Source of the DNA: Hydractinia symbiolongicarpus
Lineage: Eukaryota > Cnidaria > Hydrozoa > Anthoathecata > Hydractiniidae
NCBI RefSeq assembly: GCF_029227915.1
Contig: NC_079875.1
Span: forward strand, 14,257,001-14,321,000
Length of the DNA stretch: 64,000 bases
Reading direction: 5' to 3'
The notes beneath the pieces are model-generated. The model was not told where the DNA came from and ran no database searches. It saw only the letters and a list, made by a program, of their open reading frames with translations. Of the stretch, positions 30,701 to 48,549 are shown piece by piece. Positions within the stretch are counted from its first letter, which is position 1, and each line of letters opens with the position of its first letter. Made by a program: the position numbers and the translations under genes.

Positions 30701-31000
30701 AAGGGCTTATTGACTATTTATTCCCGTTTATAAAAGTTTTGAAAATCTCTGAATAGAATTAACGTCTGTCAATAAAAAAAGGCTGACTCATAAAACCTTT
30801 TAAATAACAATTAATGCAAGTATTTATTGACATATTCAATATGTATTTTCAAGGGCTTATCGACTATTTATTCCCGTTTATAAAAGTTTTGAAAATCTCT
30901 GAATAGAATTAACGTCTGTCAATAAAAAAAGGCTGACTCATAAAACCTTTCAAATAACAATTAATGCAAGTATTTATTGACATATTCAATATGTAATCAA
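30701..31000. repeat. Tandem duplication, 2 x 150 bp
   Basis: The unit starting AAGGGCTTAT at 30701 recurs at 30851 with very few differences. No frame. It lies just outside the Polinton, before the right TRIM-like gene. Confidence 0.85.
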
Positions 31001-31282
31001 TCAAGCATTAAGAAATTTTAATAAGGTTTGAAATTAAAACAACTGTAATTACAAGATTTATGATAACAAAGCTTGTTTTGATAGCGTATCAGAGTTTTAG
31101 ACTTTTGCTAACATCAGCAACCAGTTGATGCCAAGACAGGTTGGTTGATTCGAGCACCAGCTTTGCAAAATTCGTGTTCTAATAAGGTTCTCTTTATCAA
31201 AAAAGCGTGTTACTAAAATTATCACTGTAACCTGCTTCACTAAAACATATTTCTCGTTATATTGTTGACAAATAAAGCAAAA

Positions 31283-37352
<6,070 letters not shown>

Positions 37353-38232
37353 AAGAGGTTGCCGATAAGCCGCAAACGCCCGCATATGTAGAGGCAAATT
37401 TGGGAATTTTTCCAATTAAATTGGCCCAAAACCGCCCGCACTTTCACGACCTCTCCCGGAGCATTCCTGAAGTGCAATTTCTTGTAACATGCAGACGAGG
37501 GTGCCGACTCGCCGAAAACGCTGTGTATGTCAGGGCGGCCACAGGCGTTTTTTTCAGGGTTTTCGTCTGTAACCGGCCTAAAAAGCCTGGGTCTGTCTGA
37601 AACCGCCCGAAATGCTACGGGGACAAGCTCCTTGGTGCTCATTTAAATTCTTACGAGAAGAAGAGAGGTGCTATTTTGTCGTCGTACTTACAGTTTATTA
37701 TTTGTGGGATTTTATTACTGCTATTTATGAAATAAGTGATATGGAAAACAGTCTGCCACTACCATTCCTCAACATTAAAAGAATAAATTATACATGGTAA
37801 TAAATGTTTAAAAAATGTTGTTTCGGGTTGATTTCGGGTTTCTCCAGGCGAAATTTCAAGTTTTTATTAAATTGCCAGAACTCGACCGACAGTCCCGTCG
37901 TTTTTGCGGCGTTTCCGGCAAGTCGGCAACCTCGTTAATGCAGTCGATAGTTGGAAGAAGGCACTTGAAGATAAAGAAGTTAATAAAGTTAATATATAAA
38001 TTTTTTATCAAGTAAATTTTATTAAAAACTATCGAAAACAGTTTTTTTAAGAACTTCACTACCATTATATTATATAAGTTTATTTTTTACTTTTTGAATC
38101 ATTATTAGTGTCTGTTTTTCTTTGCGTTTGGAGCATTATTGGGTCTATATAGGTTTTTGTCGGGCAAAAACACGTCGACTCGAAAACACCTGCACTTTTT
38201 ACGGCATATGCAGCTTATTGACACCCTCGTTG
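37353..38232. mobile_element. Nested inverted-repeat elements
   Basis: GAGGTTGCCGATAAGCCGCA at 37353 is matched in reverse near 37910-37935 (GAGGTTGCCGACTTGCCGG). GAGGGTGCCGACTCGCCGAA at 37498 is matched more weakly in reverse near 38190-38232. GC-richer than its surroundings, with no transposase. Likely one or two overlapping MITE-type elements; boundaries approximate. Confidence 0.45.
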
Positions 38233-38434
38233 GTTAAGGGGCTGCTGAAAAAATGTTCAGGCCCTGTTTGTGGGATTTCGTGGTGTACTTCATGGACGGA
38301 AATCTTCTAAAGAGGGGAGGGAGGTCGTACGAATCCTAACTGCAATATACTGCTAACTGCTAACGGTGCCCAAAAGATTATCAAAGCCCCTTAACGTATA
38401 TACCTAACGTAAACGTATGGTTTTTATACAATGA

Positions 38435-38770
38435 AATGCGATATATAAAAGTAGGGTGACCCTATGGATTTCTCCATGGGTAAACTATTAGTTAGCCATA
38501 TTTTGTTTGTTTGTCAGTTCGTATTTTGTCTGTTTGTCTGCCAAAAGCATCTTGTGTAAAATCACGCACAAAATGAAATGTGATATATAAAGGACAGGCG
38601 ACCCCATGAACTTTTCAGGGTTAAACGATTAGTTTTTATATTGATACTGGCCGTATTTTGTCTGTTTGTCGACTAAAAGGGACTTGTGTAAAACCACAAG
38701 CGAAATGAAGTGTAATATATAAAGGACAGGTGACCCCATAAATTTTTCCACACATAAACGATATTGCATG
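38435..38770. repeat. Three diverged tandem units of about 130 bp
   Basis: Each unit contains AATGYGATATATAAA, GGACAGGYGACCCCATG-like and a short TTTTCC...ACGATTAG ending, then TATTTTGTCTGTTTGTC. They belong to the same loose family as 33319-33475. The stretch to 39377 is AT-rich and empty. Confidence 0.55.
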
Positions 38771-39384
38771 ATATATGTTGTTTTGAAATTATGTGATTAA
38801 ATAACTGTATAAAATTGTAAATATGAAGGTCTCCAGGAATTAAATCCTGTCATACTCAGGCTGGGCATTTCTTAAAAATTTTAAGATTTTAAAAGTTTCT
38901 TATATTAAAAAAACCCTGCGTATTTTCAATTACAGGTCAAGAAACAACACAATTTTTTTACTGAAGTTACATCCTGAAAAATTTGTTCTAAAAATAAGTC
39001 TTTTTTTCTCAACGAAAATAGTGTTTTAAAACAAAGAAAAGAGAAGAATAAAAAGTAAGAAAGTTTCAGCCTAGAAGCATTTTGCTAGTAAAATTAAAGC
39101 AGGTCAAAAATAGGAAAAAAAACGTGTATACAACCAGCTAATCTAGCAAACTTGTGGATTACAACAGGTTAACAGATAGTATAGATTTTCAGGTTATAAT
39201 TTATTTAGGAGTGGGATGTAAGCTGTTTTAAGTGCATGTTTCAATTAAAGTTAGCGTCACATACTTTTTAACTTGATTTTCTGAGGTATTGGTATCTTAG
39301 CAGACATAAGTTTGTTAATTTTTATACTGTGCTATTGAAACAAAAATTACAATGAATTTCTTTTCTTTTTTTAGATTCGACAAG

Positions 39385-39462
39385 CGTGACTCGGCAGAGT
39401 ATAAAAGAGAAGAAACTCGACAGAGTATAAAAGAGAAGAAACTCGACAGAGTATAAAAGCTA
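39385..39462 (+). promoter_or_regulatory. Triple TATA promoter repeat of the Helentron
   Basis: Three tandem 26-bp units (GAAACTCGACAGAGTATAAA and on), each with TATAAAAG, at 39400, 39426 and 39452. The first ATG of the element lies about 230 bp further on. The spacing is exactly 26 bp. Confidence 0.6.
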
Positions 39463-39687
39463 GTTATTCAGTACATTCAGATATTCAGAATTAATTGAAC
39501 TTACTGAACCTTGAACTTGAATTTACTTATCGGTGAACTTAATAGTGCATTAATAGTGAAATTATTGGTGGACTTGATAGTGAACTTATCGGTGAATTTA
39601 GTAGTAAATTTATTGGTGAAATTACAAAATGACAGAGATTTCTCTAGCTTTTAAGATTTTTTTTCTCGATACGTTACCACCGCTAAT

Positions 39688-40272
39688 ATGAACCCCGCAT
39701 ATAAAAGCTGTCGCCGTATGGTACTTTTACTTTCTGGTGATGTTGAAACTAATCCGGGGCCTTGCACTATTCTAAAGTCGGTACAGGGATCTTTTCATCA
39801 AGGGGATGTTAGGCTTGGAACTTTTGCTGGTACACAATGCATGTGAAATTCCCTGTTGTCGATCGTTTGGTCGGCTCTTAAAAAAGTTTCTTTTTGGAAT
39901 CCAGGTGATCTTAATCATATTCTTTACAAAGGAACAAAGTGGTACACAAACCTAGGAGGCACAAACCAGTACTTAAGCGGAAGTGAGCTCCCAAATAGTT
40001 TGGTTCTTGAAAATGAGGTCATACAAATACAAAGTTTAGAAAATGTTTCTCATATTATTACAGACGATAGCACTTCATTACGCACTTTTCATAATTCATC
40101 TGATTCCGATAAAGGGCAAGAAATGCTGGGCATTATTAGCGGTGTTAGTTTTGCTATAGTTTGGGACCACCCACAAATTTATTTATTTGATCCTCATAGC
40201 CGAACTAGTTTAGGACAAATAACTGAACAGGGTACGTCAGTCGTTTTAAAATTTGATTCTTTTGATTCATGA
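39688..40272 (+). pseudogene. 2A peptide plus tegument-deneddylase-like cysteine protease
   Basis: The ATG opens a 25-residue leader ending VLLLSGDVETNPGP (core at 39736-39762), a canonical 2A motif that would make the ribosome skip between Gly and Pro. Next comes a segment resembling the papain-fold deubiquitinase/deneddylase of herpesvirus large tegument proteins: FHQGDVRLGTFAGTQC with the presumed catalytic Cys at residue 51, and FDPHSR with the presumed Asp/His (40189-40197). A TGA at 39844-39846, two codons after that Cys, interrupts the frame; homology continues in the same frame to 40272. Family assignment is by motif and spacing only. The 2A call is firm; the protease call is moderate. 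Confidence 0.72.
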
Positions 40273-41244
40273 AAAAATAAACCAATTTAAAAAATGCATT
40301 GGGAATGGGCCATTTTATATATGTGTCATATGTAATCGTTTTTTATATAAGCGGTCAATTAAATTTTATCGCCACGTCGATTATCCTGCCATTCCAGAAG
40401 AGCATTTTCGCTTCAGAGTACAAAGATTTGATGGCAAAGAATACATATGTGCAACATGCCATTCAAACTTACAAAAGGAAAAATTCCTTCCCAGGCTGTA
40501 TCTAATAATCTCCAAATGTTTGATCTCCCAGAATCAATAAGCACATTACGACGATTAGAAAAAATTATTATATCTAAAAGAATTTTATTTAAACGAATTG
40601 CAATAATGCTTAAAGGCCAGTGTCCTAAAATAAAAGGTGCAATATGTAATGTTCCAATAAAACCCGATGAAATAAGCAATGTCTTACCAAGAGGAATGGA
40701 TAATAATGGTGTAGTGAAAGTTGCGTTAAAGAAAAAACTGAATTTCAAATCTAACGTTTATTTAGAATCCGTAAGGCCTGATTTTATTCGGGAAGTTCTT
40801 TGTTATGTGAAACTGGTTAACCCTCTTTATTCAAATATTGAAACTAATCTCACAAACATACCACCTTCCTGGATTAATTTAACATCTGAACATGAAACTG
40901 GAGAAAGTTAAAATAAAATGAACGTTGATTTTGCAATAAAATCGACATCAAATAATAATGTTGGTGATGTAAAAACCAAGAATGAAGAGAATGAAAATCT
41001 GTTAAACGAACATCGCTTGCCTTGCCAAGAAACATCTTTTGTTCCAACTATTCCACATGAACAAATTCACGACGGAAATATTGTTATTGCTTCAGGCGAG
41101 AATAAATTTCCCATACCAATAATTTCTGATGAGCATTGTGAAGAACTTTCCCACCCTTATCTGTTTCCACAGGTAAATTCGAATATCACACGAAAAGAGA
41201 AGTATCACTTTCCCCGACCAAGTATTTCAACCAAAGATTACTGA
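40253..41244 (+). pseudogene. Helentron DUF6570-like region and linker
   Basis: The frame starting near 40262 has paired cysteines (GPFYICVICNRF; YICATCHSNL), typical of the DUF6570 segment found before Helitron-like N-terminal domains. After CHSNLQK it shifts to another frame (from 40447: MFDLPESISTLRRLEKI, RGMDNNGVVKVALKK) up to 40911, then shifts again into 40918-41244 (NKFPIPIISDEHCEELSHPY). At least two frameshifts. Role in intact elements not known to me. Confidence 0.6.
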
Positions 41245-42920
41245 ATTATAGACAGAAGTTTGCCTCTGATGCTGACTATATATTCTTTGCTCATGCAGTG
41301 ACTCAACATCTTAATTTAAATAGTCGTATAAACATCGCTATGCAAAAAATTAAAGCAGATGGTCTTACAGCAGGAATGATGTCTGCGAATTTTAAAGAAA
41401 GAGTTAAATCGTTTATAGCCAGTGACGACGCTTTCACGTTTATGAACACGTTGAAAGGAACTCCTGCATATTGGAAACGATTTCTCTTTAAAGTTTTAGC
41501 TATGGTAAAACAGCTAGGACTTCCAACATTTTTTATGACTTTGTCCTGTGCAGACTTAAGATGGAATGAACTGGTTAAAATCATTACTAAATTAAAAGGT
41601 AATGGCATATCTGAAGAAGAAATCGAAAACAGTACAGACAGTAATCCAGTTTTTCTAGTAAGACATTTCCAATACAGAGTTGAGACGTTTTTTAAAACCA
41701 TAGTTGTCAACGGGCCATTAGGTAAAGTAAACTACTACGCGATTAGAGTTGAATTTCAGGTTAGAAGTAGCCCACACATCCACTCTTTATTATGGGTTGT
41801 CAATGCACCAATTTTACGTAGCGATAACAAAAAAGAATATATTGCCTTTGTGGATAACATAGTTAAATGTCAGATTCCTAATAAAGACAGCAACCCAGAT
41901 CTCTACAAACTAGTTACTAGTTAAACTAGACATATCAAACACATTCTCATTCTAAATCTTGTCGTAAATATAAAAACAAGAATTGTCGATACTCTTTCGG
42001 CACGTTTTTTACAGTCCGTACAATTGTTGCTGAGCCTTTACCTGATAACCTCTCAAAGAAAGAAAGAGAAACACAGTTAAAAGAAAGAAAGGCTATACTA
42101 GAAAAAGTAAAAACTTACATAGATTCAAATTTGAATCCAAAATTCAACAATTTTCTTCATCCAGATGAACCGAATTATAACCAACCAGCTACAATTGAAC
42201 AAATCCTTCAAAGTTTAGCCATAACAAAAAAAGAATATGAAAACGCACTAAGTATCTCACCTGATACTGGATTTCAAATTCACTTGCGAAGGCTTCCAGA
42301 TTCTTGTTTTATCAATAATTATTTTACTAAGGGTTTGAAGGCATGGGAAGCTAACATAGACATTCAACCTGTTCTTGATTTTTATAAAGCAGTTTCTTAC
42401 ATGTGTGCTTATTTGTCGAAAGTTTGAAACGAATCTTCAGAGGCAATGAAAAAAGCTGCATCGCAGGCACTAGAAACTGGTGATTTATTATTTGAACAGA
42501 TGAAGTCAATTGCAAATGCGTATCGAAATCATCGTGTCAGTTCAAGAAGCAGTAGCTACCATAATTCCAGGAATAGGGTTACGAAAGACATTTCCAGCTG
42601 TAGTTTTTGCAAATAGTAACATTCCTGAGAAGCGATACAGGGTTTATCGTAACGAAGAAGAAATTTTAAGTTTACGAGCAGACAGTACGGATATTTTTAA
42701 ACGAAATATGTTGGATAGATACATGGATAGAACAAATTTAGAATTTAAAATAGGCAGATACACCATGTTGGAACAAATGTGTTATGCTGAGTTCTTGTCA
42801 AGCTATTCTATGAAAATAAAACCGAAACCAGAAGATGAAAATGACAGTCAACCAGAAGTACTCAAAAGAAATGTTGAACTTGCAAAAAGAAAAATGTGTT
42901 CTAAGATACCATGTACCTAG
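41245..42920 (+). pseudogene. Helentron Rep (HUH nuclease) region
   Basis: The Helitron-like N-terminal domain runs from about 41245 to 41924 (GTPAYWKRFLFKVLAMVKQL, FFMTLSCADLRWNEL). The HUH motif is SSPHIHSLLW, with HIH at 41775-41783. After a TAA at 41922 and a frame change come a Cys/His segment (SHSKSCRKYKNKNC) and, at 42395-42421, the paired tyrosines SYMCAYLSKV of a Y2 Rep, then TGA. Another shift leads into 42510-42920 (GIGLRKTFPAVVFANSNIPE, MLDRYMDRTN). In active elements Rep nicks and joins DNA strands during rolling-circle transposition. The catalytic residues are still readable, but the gene is broken in several places. Confidence 0.8.
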
Positions 42921-43427
42921 TCGAGACAAAAATCCAGAAGGTTATGCACATCATTTGCTCTTTATGTTTTATCCTTTTCGCCGAAAGCAGAATTGTTAAG
43001 TGAAAACACGGGTACTTACACAGAGCAAATTATTGGAAAACGGTGTATTAGAAATTATAAATACAAATAAAAGAATATGCGAACCATTTAATGAACTTGT
43101 TAAATTTTCACGCAAATGTAAATAATCTTGATTCTTTCGCCGAACAGGAAAACGACGATGTTACTGATGAGATTAGTAATATAAACATCCATGACACTGA
43201 CAAAATTCGAAGTGAAACCGAAAACATCCCAGTTTTTGGAAACACTTATTCATCTATTACTGAGCCTGGAATTTCCGAAGACGAACTCCATGAAAAGATG
43301 CAAACATTAAATAAAACTCAAAGGTAAATTTTTGAAGTGGTAAATGATTGGGTTAGAACTTACGTAAAAGGTTTGGCATGTAACGCACACCATAAAATTA
43401 AGCCAATTCACATTTTTCCAACAGGAA

Positions 43428-45233
43428 GTGCAAGGTTGTGGAAACTCCCATTTTATAACAACAATTTCTGACATGCTAGATAAAGCACTTTTCTATCGTG
43501 CAGGAAACTTAGAAAAGGATAAAATTCTTATTTTAGCACCAACCGGTGTTACTGCTATTAATATAGAGGGAAATAAAATACATTCAGCCTTGGGTATACC
43601 AGTTGATAGAAGTTTCAGTAAAAACATTTCTAAGTTAAGTGATAAAAAGAAATGTATGCTGCGAAACAAGCTTTCAGAACTAAGCTTTATTGTAGTAGAT
43701 GAAATCTCAATGGTTTCAAGCAAGCTACTTTTACATATTCATCAACGGCTAACCGAAATATTTGGATGCGCAGATGACATTCCATTTGCAGGAACTTCCA
43801 CCAATTCAAGCAATCCCAGTTTACGCAGAATACAAAGATGCATTATTAAAGCTTTCATATTTCTGGAAGCATTTTAAGATTGCTGAACTAACAGAAGTTA
43901 TGAGACAGCGTGGTGACCAACGTTTGATTGAATTATTAAACAATATCAGAGTGGGAAAATTAGAAAGGCGACACAAAGATTTACTAAAATCTAAATTTAT
44001 TTCACCAAATGACCCCAAATATAAAATTCATATATTTGCTGAAAATCAACCCGCCTCTGAGCATAACAACAAAATGCTTAATAGCATAACATCGGACGAA
44101 ATAAATATCGAAGCTATTGACAAAATTTCAGAAAATATACCCATGCCCAAAATCTTAGTTCTCGCACTCAAATGGAAACAGGTGGACTTGCGCGAAACCT
44201 TCTGTTACAACTTCATGCAAAAGTCATGTTGACGTCAAATTTTGATGTATCTGATAAACTCATTAACGGACAGATAGGTACTGTTCATCGGTTGAAAACC
44301 GATAGCTCAGGAAATGTAACAAGAATATATTTGAAAATGGAAGACATGTATACTGGACTTAAAGCTGTGAGAACAGATCCATATGCTATTCAAGAAAATG
44401 TTGTTCCAATTAACAGAGTAGAGAAAGAAATCAAATTTAACAAACATAATCCATCTTCACCTTCTATGAAACGACTGCAATTCCCACTAATGCTGTCATG
44501 GGCCTGCAATGTTCACAAGGTTCAAGGTACAACGTTTGATAAAATTGTTGTCTGTTTTGATTTATTAAAACAACGATCCTTTCAGTCAGGACAAATCTAT
44601 GTTGCATTAAGTCGAGTCACAAGTTTAGACGGCTTATACCTAACGGGTACATTTGCTAAGTCAACCATTAAGTCAGACACACGAGCAACAGAGCAATACA
44701 ATTACATGCGAGAACATTCAAAATTGGCACAGAAAGAAACTGGTGTAATTAGCGAAAATTCTATTATGGTCACTTTGCTTAATACAAGATCCTACAACAA
44801 GCATAAAAACGATATTAAATCCGACCGCGTTCTCATGGGAAGTGGTTTATTATGCCTAACGAAAACTCAGATACCATTGAACTCACATTGCGACTCAAAA
44901 CTAGATTACTTTACTTTAATTCCAAACAACAATGTGGATAGGTTTTCTAGTTTATTAGTTGGTCATAATGAAACTATAAATTTGCTTGATATTATAAAAA
45001 TTCCTGGTGCAATATTTTTTAGAATGACAAAAAGAACGTTTCACAAAAACGCTATTAATGTTTTGCTTCTATATCCAAAAAATTCCCTCAATAGAGATGA
45101 ATCAGTATACCTTATTCAGTATTTTTTGGGAAATGAAACTGTTGATATTATACTCGGAGATTTTAATGTTTGCTTAAGGCGGAAATCTTCAAGCCACAGG
45201 GCTTCTTGTTTAATTATAATTAGACGAATGTAA
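43428..45233 (+). pseudogene. Helentron Pif1 helicase and C-terminal endonuclease
   Basis: Walker A is degraded (GCGNSHF, with Asn where Lys is required) and sits beside a frameshift. Walker B FIVVDEISM is intact. Further shifts occur near 43790 and 44175. The C-terminal helicase half (44172 on) keeps SWACNVHKVQGTTFDKIVV and GQIYVALSRVTSLDGLYLTG, which are Pif1 signatures. After about 44755 an endonuclease/exonuclease/phosphatase-type domain follows (LLNTRSYNKHKNDI, GLLCLTKTQI, VDIILGDFNV). In active members the second motif has Glu where this copy has Lys. The frame ends at 45233. Confidence 0.8.
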
Positions 45234-45242
45234 ATTATAATT

Positions 45243-45930
45243 CTCAAAAAAAATTATGACTTCGATCACAGTCACAAAACCCAAGTATCTGAGAAAGAAT
45301 AAACATACCAATCACGTAGTTTAAAAGGTTTTATCGACTAAGTTCTTATTTGTCTCAACTTGATGTATTGTAGCTATATTGTTGCTGAAAGTTCTAGCTA
45401 GCGGTGTAAAAACCATAAGCTGTCCCCAGGTACACCTGAATTCACATAGTCACTTAAGCCTAAAACCTAAGACTAAATAAAAAATTATGTCTGCACAGGT
45501 TTTACGAATGCAAGCAAAGTTTCACAATAAGAAAACAACACTGAATATTCATTATGATCATATATATTCGACCACATATAAAAACACTTATAGAAACATT
45601 TTTTGAAAGATTTTAAACGAGCACATTCACCCTCAGATATAAATTATACTTTCCACAAAATAAAATGTACACCCAAATCTGAAAGTTATATTGGGGATAT
45701 TGTTAAATGACGTTATAACCATGATTGTATCACGTCACATGTTAGTCTTGTTACTTAACTTGACTCTATAAATATTGTGTCTTCATTCTTCCTTTTGAGG
45801 ACTTCCTTTTTCACTTGTATTCAACAAATAAGTCCCGCATTTGCATGCTATGAAACGTCCGTCAAAGCTTCGTCTTTCGGAATCTTTTTGTTTGATACAG
45901 CGGCAAGGTTACTTCTTTTCCGAGCATGCG
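45243..45930. other. Gene-free stretch
   Basis: AT-rich; no frame or repeat I can name. Confidence 0.4.
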
Positions 45931-46059
45931 CGGCAACTCCAAACCACGTGCGCGATATTTGGCTTTTTGTCGTCGCCATGAACGTTTGCTGAGAAAATGT
46001 GTGACGAGCATGAATAAAATACCAATGGCACAGATAGCTGATAGCAGAAATCCACCAAT
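45931..46059 (-). CDS. Candidate membrane-helix exon, paralog of 13060-13184
   Basis: After a CCTATTTCCAACTCAG acceptor the frame reads IGGFLLSAICAIGILFMLVT, then a basic stretch (HFLSKRSWRRQKAKYRARG). Very similar to the exon at 13 kb, including part of the flank (ATTCTGCCAAAAATG versus ATTTTGCCAGAAATG). Donor uncertain. Probably the last or penultimate exon of an unrecognised membrane protein; a decayed duplicate is also possible. Confidence 0.4.
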
Positions 46060-46572
46060 CTGAGTTGGAAATAGGTGTTAAGAAATAACTTAAACACTGA
46101 CTTTAACACAGACAGTCTTTCTTTTAACCTCAAATAACTTTTCAACAAAATACTTTTAAATTTTCACAGAATCAATCATGGAGGGTTATAGGAATGTGCA
46201 AATTCAGTAAAATTCTGCCAAAAATGAAGCATGAAATATACGTCCGTACTGTGCCAAAAAGTTGATATTCTTTGATAAGGCTTTATGAATAAATCCTTTC
46301 GAGTTGTAAATTAGAACATCTAACGTGGTTTCTGCAGTATTTCTAAGACAAATGCGTGATTAGGAAAACCTGGGTAGGTATAATCTTAACAAAATATTAT
46401 TTTCAAATTCCAGGTGTTATAACACGATCCTAATAAGTTAGACAGACTATGGAAGTTTTTCTACCCGTCGTAACTTGCTTATGTAAGATTTTTCGCAAGT
46501 ATTTTGTATTTAAAGTTTAAGTTTTATCTTTACGCATTAATTTGTATCCATCAAAAAGAATTAGATATTTAC

Positions 46573-46736
46573 CATAAGGAAATTCTTTCGAGCCATTAAT
46601 GGATGGGAAACGGTGGAATCTGTAGGCGTCGTAACATATGCGCGATATTTATGGTTATTTAGAACAGTTTTGTTAAATAGATAACCAGCATTTCTTGACA
46701 GTTTCTCCATCGTGACCTCACCAAATCTGCACGAGA
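46573..46736 (-). CDS. Candidate exon, unknown gene
   Basis: Between a TTTCTCGTGCAG acceptor and a GTAAAT donor lies an open frame of 54 residues (FGEVTMEKLSRNAGYLFNKT, then YRAYVTTPTDSTVSHPLMAR). Same strand as the membrane exon 500 bp downstream, so the two may be one gene. Not recognised. Confidence 0.3.
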
Positions 46737-46759
46737 AATTAAAATACCAGAAAAACACG

Positions 46760-48270
46760 ATAATTTAACAACATATTTGTTTTGTTTTCTATCATGAGGT
46801 GGGTGGGTGGGTTGATGGGTGGGTGGTTGTTGATTTAGCATCTAATTGCTCAGCACCAAATAAGTGTTGAATTTTTTGTCTTCTAATAACTTTTATTGGG
46901 GATTGTAACGAAATTTTTAATTTTTCTTTTTTTTTAACAATATCTAGCTTTGGCTAAAACTTGACGTTCTTATAAAACAACGGGTAGTTAGAATGCAAGT
47001 AATTCCGCTGAATCTGAATATTCGAGGCACAATCTTGAAAAGTGTGTAACTGCGTATTTCTACACAGTTTACTACGTCACAAAAAACACTAGTTCGATAT
47101 TTTTTGATGAGTGGGAGTCACTTCTGCTGAACACAGAAAGGCTTTACCCATTTGACAAAAGTTCAAATATTATTTTTAAGATTAAAAGTATCCAAACGTG
47201 GATGATTTCAGGGATATTTACCTGGCTAGCAAATAAGTTGAGAGAAATAAACTAGAGTCCGAAATACTACCTAAAATGTCTTACCACGAGTTATTGCTTT
47301 TCCCTCCATCCAAATAAAGCATTTTTTTAACTACGCTTATCCAACGATTGTGGGGAAGGAAATAAATCATTTATTTTGATCTCTTCCACAGACGTTCGTA
47401 CTTGTGGTTTAAAATGTGATTGGAACATAAAAAATATCTGAGACGTTTTATTACAAAAAGCGCCATGAGTTCTGGGTAAGTATATATTTTTTTGGAATTT
47501 ATCAGATTCATCAAAAATAAACATAAATACTTGTACTTGTAAAAAATCCAGCGATTCAGGCTACGGGGGAGTGGGGGAAGATAATAAAAGACAGAACAAG
47601 AAACAATACAAGATGGCAGATGGTTACCAAAACATTGAGATTAGATATGCACGGATAAATCCATAATTTAAACAAAACATTTAGGCGGGAAGAAATCGAT
47701 TTATTTTGATCTAAACTGGCTGTGGAGAAATTTATTAAACAATGTGTATTATTTTATCGTGAAGCTAGCTGTGCGTCTTTAAAAGCAAAACAAAAATCAA
47801 AGTTCTAGATCTTTTAGAAGATATCGGAGGACAGAAACAATAAAAAATATATATAAAATAAAATATATAGAGGAAAGTTGTAAAACATTGTTAGGGGAAA
47901 GCTGATATTTGCTTTTATACAACATTTCACCGTGTGTAACAACTTTGGTTTAATTTCAACAGAATGTTTTCAACTCGTTTTCCACAGCTTCCTGCAAATT
48001 GGAGTTAATATATTGGACGAAAAAAGCTTTAAATTCCTCAGAAATTTTTTTCAGAAAGAATAAAAAAGAGAAAAATATTTATATTTTGCGGGACAGAAGA
48101 AGATATAATTTACTTTGTCTGAAGTCTTTTGGAAACAAAAATAATTATTCGAACTATATAACGCACGCGTTAGTACAAATTCAAAAACGCGCACAAACTG
48201 AAATCATGGAGGTTACTTTCGCGTTCGGAATTAGTCAATTATTTGAATTTCGAGTATAATCATCAGCGTA
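46760..48270. other. Gene-free stretch
   Basis: AT-rich. A GGTGGGTGGGTGGG run lies near 46799-46828. A possible small frame on the minus strand at 47330-47470 (THGAFCNKTSQIFF) has an ACCCAG acceptor but no other support. Confidence 0.4.
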
Positions 48271-48549
48271 AAGGGGGATTTTCACGAAGCGAATTGAACA
48301 GCGAATTCGACGGCAAATTGTATCTGAGCATGCGCAGTTTTGTTTGTTATGATTTTGCATCGAAATATACGCTTCGCTGAAAAGTAGAAACAGTTCCTAC
48401 TTTTTCGCGGCTAAAGGTTTCACCGCTAGTTTTAGACCAATCAGAACGCGGTTAACCAATGTAAACAATGAATTTCGCGTCTTATTTATTTTGTCGTGAA
48501 AATTAAAAAGCGAATTCGCCGTTCAATTCGTTTCGTGAAAATCCCCCTT
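48271..48549. mobile_element. MITE with 40-bp terminal inverted repeats
   Basis: Left end AAGGGGGATTTTCACGAAGC, right end its near-perfect complement (two mismatches over about 40 bp, including GAATTGAAC.GCGAATTCG). 279 bp, no frame. Confidence 0.8.

Larger units (their letters stand above)
39378..45242 (+). mobile_element. Helentron (Helitron-like rolling-circle element), decayed
   Basis: Along one strand: tandem TATA promoter, 2A peptide, tegument-deneddylase-like cysteine protease, DUF6570-like cysteine pairs, Helitron-like N-terminal domain and HUH Rep, Pif1-type helicase, and C-terminal endonuclease/exonuclease/phosphatase-type domain. Presence of the last domain distinguishes Helentrons from classic Helitrons. 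The frame is broken by at least two TGA codons and several frameshifts, and key helicase and nuclease residues are changed, so it is a fossil. Termini are not fixed: the left edge is placed at the promoter repeat and the right edge at AT palindromes near 45211-45242. Confidence 0.85.

Noticed and set aside
39844-39846. TGA after the presumed catalytic Cys read as selenocysteine
   Set aside because: No sign of a selenocysteine element was seen, and the same element has other stops and frameshifts, so simple decay explains it.
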